Assembly (NCBI GenBank): GCA_016788805.1
Contig: JAEUSE010000020.1
Span: 1-9,098 of the forward strand
Source: Candidatus Doudnabacteria bacterium
GTDB lineage: Bacteria; Patescibacteriota; Doudnabacteria; UBA920
DNA: 9,098 nucleotides
Reading direction: 5' to 3'
Below, piece by piece: positions 5,782-9,098 of this stretch; position 1 is the stretch's first letter, and each line of letters begins with the position of its first letter. The notes beneath the pieces were generated by a model. The model had not been told where the DNA came from. It ran no database searches and saw only the letters and a list, made by a program, of their open reading frames with translations. The position numbers were made by a program, and so were the translations under genes.

Positions 5782-5833
5782 TTAGATTTCTCTCCTGGTC
5801 CAGCTAGCCAGGAGGGGTAAAAGTTGCAGCTCC

Positions 5834-5862
5834 AGTATAATGTAGAAAGTGTTTCTTAACAA
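5834..5862 (-). promoter_or_regulatory. Minus-strand promoter of the small RNA unit
   Basis: TTGTTA (5862-5857) and TATACT (5839-5834) are separated by exactly 17 bp on the minus strand, a good sigma-70-type promoter. Predicted transcript start is about 5827. Confidence 0.6.
5836..5841 (+). promoter_or_regulatory. Plus-strand -10 TATAAT before the DUF3467 gene
   Basis: A perfect TATAAT lies 35 bp before the ATG at 5877 and overlaps the minus-strand -10 (5834-5839). No convincing -35 sits 17 bp upstream. Transcription of the DUF3467-dnaJ pair could start near 5848, or the pair may be reached by read-through from dnaK. Confidence 0.45.
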
Positions 5863-5876
5863 TAAACTGAGATTAT

Positions 5877-6182
5877 ATGAATGCAACCAACCCACAGGGC
5901 CAACCAGGCCAGCAGATGCAGGTTAAAGTCACTGACGAGATGCTTCGAGGTGTGTACGCTAATATGGCTCAAATAGCTCATACGCCGGAAGAGTTTATTC
6001 TAGATTTTATGAATCTTTTTCCGCCGACGGGCACGGTAACTGCTCGGGTCATTCTTTCTCCGCAGCACGTAAAGCGCATTGCCGCCGCGCTGCAGGAGAA
6101 TATTAAACGGTACGAAGACCAGTTCGGCGTTATTAAGGCAGGGAGCGACCAGCAGCCACACATTGGGTTTAGAACGGAATAG
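5877..6182 (+). CDS. DUF3467 family protein
   Basis: This 101-residue soluble protein has a Gln-rich N-terminus (1-16) followed by the compact DUF3467 pattern. VTDEMLRGVYANMAQIAHTPEEFILDFMNLFPP is followed by ARVILSPQHVKRIAAALQENIKRYEDQFGVI. The family is widespread in bacteria and its molecular role is not established as far as I know. The ATG at 5877 leaves a short leader after TATAAT at 5836; a second in-frame initiation option is not apparent, and the ribosome site is weak. It stands between dnaK and dnaJ, 82 bp ahead of dnaJ with no promoter seen in that gap. It is probably co-transcribed with dnaJ, hinting at a link with the chaperone system. Confidence 0.87.
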   Translation: MNATNPQGQPGQQMQVKVTDEMLRGVYANMAQIAHTPEEFILDFMNLFPPTGTVTARVILSPQHVKRIAAALQENIKRYEDQFGVIKAGSDQQPHIGFRTE

Positions 6183-6217
6183 GCAGCTTTTAGCTGTCAG
6201 CTTACAGCTTTCAGAAA
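6183..6217. repeat. 7-bp tandem repeat, AGCT type (array A before dnaJ)
   Basis: Immediately after the DUF3467 stop come GCAGCTT, TTAGCTG, TCAGCTT, ACAGCTT and TCAGAAA. Four of five units share the core AGCT in the same register. The repeats fill the gap together with array B at 6229-6263. Confidence 0.7.
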
Positions 6218-6228
6218 AACGAGGCATC

Positions 6229-6263
6229 GCTAGAAGCTAGTAGCTAGAACCAAGAAGCTATTA
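6229..6263. repeat. 7-bp tandem repeat, GCTAGAA type (array B before dnaJ)
   Basis: Five units, GCTAGAA, GCTAGTA, GCTAGAA, CCAAGAA and GCTATTA, end one base before the dnaJ start codon. The array thus occupies the place where the ribosome binding site should be. Two 11-mers in it are identical to parts of the array at 1321-1355. Confidence 0.75.
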
Positions 6264-6264
6264 T

Positions 6265-7422
6265 ATGGCAAAAGATTTTTACGACATTTTAGGTGTTTCT
6301 AAGTCCGCGAGTAGCGAGGAGATTAAACGCGCCTACCGAAAGAAGGCGCATGAATACCATCCGGACAAGGGTGGTGGTAATGAGCAAAAGTTTAAGGAAG
6401 TTAACGAAGCCTATCAAGTACTTTCTGACGACGGTAAGCGCAGTCAGTACGATCGGTTTGGCGAAAACTATCAGCATGCCCCGGGTGCCGGCGGCCGGGG
6501 TGGCCAAGCCGGTGGTCCGTTTGGTGGGGGTTTCGATTTTAATGGATTTAACGGGTTTGGTGGCCAAGCCGGTGTAGATTTTGATTTGGGGGATATTTTT
6601 TCCGATATTTTTGGCGGTCGTCAGGAACGGCAGTCTCGCCGGCAGCGCGGTGTGGATTTGGAAATGCCGTTGACTATCTCTTTCGAGGAATCGGTACATG
6701 GGGTGACCAAAACCGTCACTTTGGAAAAGCGGGATAAATGTCATGTATGTACCGGTTCGGGGGCCGCTCCGGGCAGTAAAATTGTGACGTGTACAAAATG
6801 TCATGGGCAAGGACAAATTATTACCACCCGCCGTACGGTATTCGGAAACATGCAGTCAGCTACTACCTGTGACAAGTGTGACGGCGAAGGAAAAACACCG
6901 GAAACAGCCTGTACTGTGTGTGGTGGTAGCGGTGTGTTGAGGCGGCCGAAAACCTTGGAAGTAAAAATTCCTGCCGGTATAGATAACGGCCAGCGTATTC
7001 GAGTTCAGGGCGAGGGGGAAGTGGGGTACAAGGGCTCCAACCCGGGCGATTTGTATATTACCATTCGGGTACCGGCTTCTAAGGAGTTTCGTCGGGAAGG
7101 CAATAATTTGCATAAAGAGCTGCCCATTAGCTTTGTGCAGGCAACCCTCGGTACAAAAGTAGAAGTGCGCACGATAGACGGTACTATAGAGGTGAAAGTA
7201 CCCGCCGGCACGCAGCCAAATACGGTACTTAAGGTGGCAGGGCAGGGGGTGCCGCTGGTGAACTCCGGCAAGCGAGGTGATCTACTACTGACTGTACGTG
7301 TTATCGTGCCCAATAAGCTTTCGAAGCAAGAGAGAGAACTGATTGAGAAACTGGCCAACCTGAACGGTGAGGCCACCCAAGTAAACAAAAGTTTTTGGGA
7401 GAACATAAAAAACAGCTTCTAA
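6265..7422 (+). CDS. dnaJ: Chaperone protein DnaJ (Hsp40, type I)
   Basis: DnaJ delivers substrates to DnaK and stimulates its ATPase. The 385-residue protein has all type I parts. The J domain (4-66) carries the essential HPD at 32-34. A Gly/Phe-rich region spans 73-118. A zinc-binding region has four CxxCxGxG repeats (Cys159/162, 176/179, 202/205, 216/219). The C-terminal substrate-binding domains follow. The loop after HPD is shorter than in E. coli. The Gly/Phe region holds a 16-bp direct repeat 60 bp apart (6499-6514 and 6559-6574), giving GGQAG twice. No Shine-Dalgarno is present; a 7-bp repeat array abuts the ATG. Its stop codon lies inside the loop of a downstream terminator. It is separated from dnaK by the DUF3467 gene. 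Confidence 0.98.
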   Translation: MAKDFYDILGVSKSASSEEIKRAYRKKAHEYHPDKGGGNEQKFKEVNEAYQVLSDDGKRSQYDRFGENYQHAPGAGGRGGQAGGPFGGGFDFNGFNGFGGQAGVDFDLGDIFSDIFGGRQERQSRRQRGVDLEMPLTISFEESVHGVTKTVTLEKRDKCHVCTGSGAAPGSKIVTCTKCHGQGQIITTRRTVFGNMQSATTCDKCDGEGKTPETACTVCGGSGVLRRPKTLEVKIPAGIDNGQRIRVQGEGEVGYKGSNPGDLYITIRVPASKEFRREGNNLHKELPISFVQATLGTKVEVRTIDGTIEVKVPAGTQPNTVLKVAGQGVPLVNSGKRGDLLLTVRVIVPNKLSKQERELIEKLANLNGEATQVNKSFWENIKNSF

Positions 7423-7434
7423 CAGCTGTTTTTT
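7407..7434. terminator. Bidirectional intrinsic terminator between dnaJ and the EamA gene
   Basis: The stem AAAAAACAGCT (7407-7417) / AGCTGTTTTTT (7424-7434) encloses the loop TCTAAC, which contains the dnaJ stop TAA. A T-run follows on the plus strand to 7435, and six A on the left give a T-run for leftward transcription. The two flanking genes converge here. Confidence 0.8.
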
Positions 7435-7446
7435 TGTTGCGCACAG

Positions 7447-7482
7447 TATAGCTAAATCTGACGGCCGCCACTCTTAGCTATA
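7447..7482. repeat. Inverted repeat TATAGCTAA-N18-TTAGCTATA
   Basis: Perfect 9-bp arms at 7447-7455 and 7474-7482 flank an 18-bp GC-rich spacer, just beyond the dnaJ terminator and six bases before the EamA stop. The spacer length equals that of the repeat at 1939-1970. It may fold in the 3' end of the EamA transcript. Function unknown. Confidence 0.5.
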
Positions 7483-7487
7483 AGTCC

Positions 7488-8372
7488 TTATTCGAGTAGT
7501 GACAGGTAGGAGAGGGTGACGACTCCGACGATAATTATGCCTATGCCGATAAACTGGTGACGACGTAATTTTTCTTTATTAAAGTAAAGCCCGAGTAAAA
7601 CTGCCAGGCCAATGTATGCTTCGCTAATGGCAGTGGTGAGGCCGATGGGAATAAGCGAAGCGCTTTTGGCAAAACTAGTCCATGCAATTACATCTGCTAT
7701 GCCCAGTCCCAATAACAGCGCAGGGTGTTGGAGTATTGTTCGCAGGGTGTGTTTGAGCTGTCCCTTGTAGAGCAAATAGAAGCTGGTGCAAACAGCTAGG
7801 CCGGCATAGGATATCCAATTTATGACTACCGGCGAGGTAAGTCTGGCCCCATAACCTGTTAAGAAGTTTGTTCCCCCCATAAAGAGTATGGACGTGAGTG
7901 CGAAGACAAGCCCTTTTTCCAGTCGAATGGACTTTAGGTGGACGAGTGATTTTGTCGACACTAGAACCATTCCCACCATCATACAGACTATAAGTATCCA
8001 GCTGGCTACGCTGAGTGTTTCTCCGATTAAGAGATAGGCAATACCAACGGTTAATGGCACTTCAAATGCATACAGTGGGTCAATGGCGGAGAGCTTGCCC
8101 ACACGCAGTGCTTCAAAGTCGGCCAGCGCCGCGATGAGTGTAATAACAATGAGTGCGATGCATAGAGTAATAATTGGGCTACCCCAGGACCAAATGGAAA
8201 CAAAGACCGAGAGCCCGTGCCAACTGAAAGGTAAAAGGAGTATGGTGCCGAACCAGGCTAAGAAAAAAAGGGCCTGTACGCTTCCGAGCCTCTTGCTGCT
8301 GCGGCCGATAAAGAAATCATCAAACGCCCAGGCCACGAGCGCTGTGAGTGCGAATAAAATACCATAGTGCAT
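7488..8372 (-). CDS. EamA/DMT-superfamily transporter (ten membrane spans)
   Basis: From ATG at 8372 this is a 294-residue, almost entirely hydrophobic protein with about ten spans arranged as two homologous halves, the EamA plan. The first half ends with EVPLTVGIAYLLIGETLSVA and the second with EAYIGLAVLLGLYFNKEKLRRHQFIG. Both fit the EamA signature of a Glu-started helix, then (g)E/KxL and a glycine-rich last span. Members export or import small metabolites; the substrate cannot be told from sequence. An in-frame ATG at 8405 would add MRNRNAVYLLH, but the later start gives a normal EamA N-terminus (MHYGILFALTALVAWAF). Neither has a Shine-Dalgarno. It converges with dnaJ and diverges from the gene at 8455. 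Confidence 0.87.
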   Translation of the reverse strand: MHYGILFALTALVAWAFDDFFIGRSSKRLGSVQALFFLAWFGTILLLPFSWHGLSVFVSIWSWGSPIITLCIALIVITLIAALADFEALRVGKLSAIDPLYAFEVPLTVGIAYLLIGETLSVASWILIVCMMVGMVLVSTKSLVHLKSIRLEKGLVFALTSILFMGGTNFLTGYGARLTSPVVINWISYAGLAVCTSFYLLYKGQLKHTLRTILQHPALLLGLGIADVIAWTSFAKSASLIPIGLTTAISEAYIGLAVLLGLYFNKEKLRRHQFIGIGIIIVGVVTLSYLSLLE

Positions 8373-8417
8373 ATGGAGTAAGTATACCGCATTGCGGTTT
8401 CGCATGATTGTATGGTG

Positions 8418-8423
8418 TATAAT
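8418..8423 (+). promoter_or_regulatory. -10 element TATAAT upstream of the membrane protein at 8455
   Basis: A perfect TATAAT lies 31 bp before the ATG at 8455. The best -35-like hexamer, TTGCGG (8392-8397), is 20 bp away, longer than ideal. The element supports 8455 rather than the upstream in-frame codons at 8392 or 8404 as the start. Confidence 0.45.
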
Positions 8424-8454
8424 ATTATTAGGATTATGTGTAGAGTTTTGGGCA

Positions 8455-9003
8455 ATGGATAAATACGTAGAGTTTCAACATTTGATTCGCAACTTCAACT
8501 GGCATAGTCCGAGTTGGGATTTATTTATCATTTTGTTTTGGGTGGCCGCGGGGGTATTGTACGCGTTTGTGTCGGGAAAAGGGAGGATATTGGCCATATT
8601 GGTTTCGGTTTACATGGCCAAACTTTTGGTTATAGAAGCTCCCTTCTTGCATAAGATAGTGAACGCAAAGTTAAATATTGTAACCGTGAGCCTACAGCAC
8701 TTAGCCACTTTTGGTTCTCTGTTCGTTATTTTATTTTTTTTCCTCTCGCGCTATGGTTTTCGGACCAGCGCGGAGGGCAAAACCGGCAGTACACTTTTGT
8801 TTGGGTTGCCGTTTGCCGTTTTACAAGTCGGGTTGCTTATAAATGTAGTTATGGGTTTTATCCCCCAGCCGGTGCAGGATACGCTTCATCCGCTTATCCG
8901 GTTCCTGTTTACACAACCCGGGGTAAGTTTCGTGTGGCTGGTGGCTCCGGTGGCCTACTTGATAGTGTTTGGTCGGTTTGTTTCGCACCGCACGGAAAAT
9001 TAG
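8455..9003 (+). CDS. Uncharacterised multi-span membrane protein
   Basis: This 182-residue protein starts from ATG at 8455. A short soluble N-terminus (MDKYVEFQHLIRNFNWHSPS) precedes about five hydrophobic segments: 22-40, 44-62, 82-98, 114-135 and 157-175. The sequence NWHSPSWDLFIILFWVAAGVL followed by RILAILVSVYMAKLLV resembles, from memory, small uncharacterised membrane proteins common in Patescibacteria; I know no function. The start is chosen because TATAAT at 8418-8423 lies inside the longer frame that would begin at 8392 or 8404. No clear ribosome site is seen. It is transcribed away from the EamA gene and ends in its own strong terminator, so it is probably a single-gene unit. Confidence 0.75.
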   Translation: MDKYVEFQHLIRNFNWHSPSWDLFIILFWVAAGVLYAFVSGKGRILAILVSVYMAKLLVIEAPFLHKIVNAKLNIVTVSLQHLATFGSLFVILFFFLSRYGFRTSAEGKTGSTLLFGLPFAVLQVGLLINVVMGFIPQPVQDTLHPLIRFLFTQPGVSFVWLVAPVAYLIVFGRFVSHRTEN

Positions 9004-9014
9004 GGTTAATCAGA

Positions 9015-9043
9015 AAAAAGACTCCCCTTGAGGGAGTCTTTTT
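9015..9043 (+). terminator. Intrinsic terminator after the gene at 8455
   Basis: The perfect 12-bp stem AAAAAGACTCCC (9015-9026) / GGGAGTCTTTTT (9032-9043) has a 5-nt loop. It starts 11 bases after the stop codon. The A-run on the left side could also serve leftward transcription from beyond the window. Bases 9044-9098 show nothing assignable. Confidence 0.88.
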
Positions 9044-9098
9044 ACCTAGGACTAAAGGGTGCAACGGCCGACAATTCCTGTAGAAATTATGCGACTAT

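Larger units (their letters stand above)
5581..5827 (-). ncRNA. Candidate structured minus-strand RNA (or small-protein mRNA)
   Basis: A minus-strand promoter (5834-5862) and a minus-strand terminator (5581-5616) enclose about 245 nt. Several local hairpins can be drawn: 5792-5798/5808-5814 (7 bp), 5735-5744/5755-5764 (10 positions, one C-A mismatch on this strand), 5710-5713/5720-5723 (4 bp, weak), 5689-5695/5702-5708 (7 bp with one G-U), and 5657-5662/5669-5674 (6 bp). The transcript also carries a very strong Shine-Dalgarno and tiny ORFs, so it may be a small mRNA rather than, or as well as, a structural RNA. It lies opposite the gap between dnaK and the DUF3467 gene. It does not match tmRNA, RNase P RNA, SRP RNA or 6S RNA as I know them. 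Confidence 0.5.

Noticed and set aside
5581..5827. Known structural RNA (tmRNA, RNase P RNA, SRP RNA, 6S RNA)
   Set aside because: Length, conserved cores and layout do not match any of these as far as can be judged by eye.
2098..7406. Minus-strand open frames opposite hrcA, dnaK and dnaJ
   Set aside because: They lack family motifs, start and end at random with respect to signals, and lie opposite strongly recognised chaperone genes.
9052..9098. Possible C-terminus of a minus-strand gene (SRIISTGIVGRCTL then stop) or plus-strand start near 9090
   Set aside because: Only about 45 bases are available and nothing distinguishes either from chance.
1..9098. UGA recoding as in Gracilibacteria or Absconditabacteria, since no large gene ends in TGA
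   Set aside because: All recognised proteins are full length under the standard code without in-frame TGA, so the absence is only a stop-codon preference in few genes.
1..9098. CRISPR array, tRNA, rRNA or transposase gene
   Set aside because: No regularly spaced repeats of the right size, no cloverleaf or rRNA cores, and no transposase motifs were seen on either strand.

Overview
The window looks like part of a Patescibacteria (Candidate Phyla Radiation) chromosome. This is inferred from compact genes, moderate base composition, mostly absent Shine-Dalgarno sequences, a shortened HrcA, a DUF3467 protein inside a heat-shock cluster, and small membrane proteins of a type common in that group. 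I cannot assign a lower rank. All large genes read cleanly with the standard code and end in TAA or TAG, so UGA recoding is not suggested.

Layout. Bases 1-1919 (minus strand) form an extracytoplasmic redox operon: a membrane-anchored thioredoxin followed by a DipZ-type CcdA-thioredoxin fusion that runs off the left edge. Bases 1920-2068 are a divergent control region with a promoter for the redox operon, a perfect CIRCE operator and an hrcA promoter whose -35 lies inside CIRCE. Bases 2069-5582 (plus) hold hrcA, grpE, a 60-residue single-span membrane protein preceded by a two-hairpin repeat element, and dnaK. Bases 5583-5876 lack a large gene but show a self-consistent minus-strand unit: promoter, a series of hairpins, a very strong Shine-Dalgarno, one or two tiny ORFs and an intrinsic terminator. 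Bases 5877-7422 (plus) encode a DUF3467 protein and DnaJ, separated by two tandem arrays of 7-bp repeats, and end in a bidirectional terminator. Bases 7488-8372 (minus) encode an EamA-type ten-span transporter. Bases 8455-9003 (plus) encode an unrecognised multi-span membrane protein with its own terminator.

How the genes fit together. HrcA should repress its own operon through CIRCE, and DnaK, DnaJ and GrpE form one protein-folding machine. The thioredoxin and DipZ probably pass electrons from the cytoplasm to disulfides outside the membrane, so the left half of the window concerns protein folding and redox repair on both sides of the membrane.

The least explained signals are the minus-strand transcription unit at about 5581-5827 and a family of 7-bp-period tandem repeats. 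The repeats occur between genes, directly against a start codon, over a stop codon, and, in a related form, inside the coding linker of DipZ.
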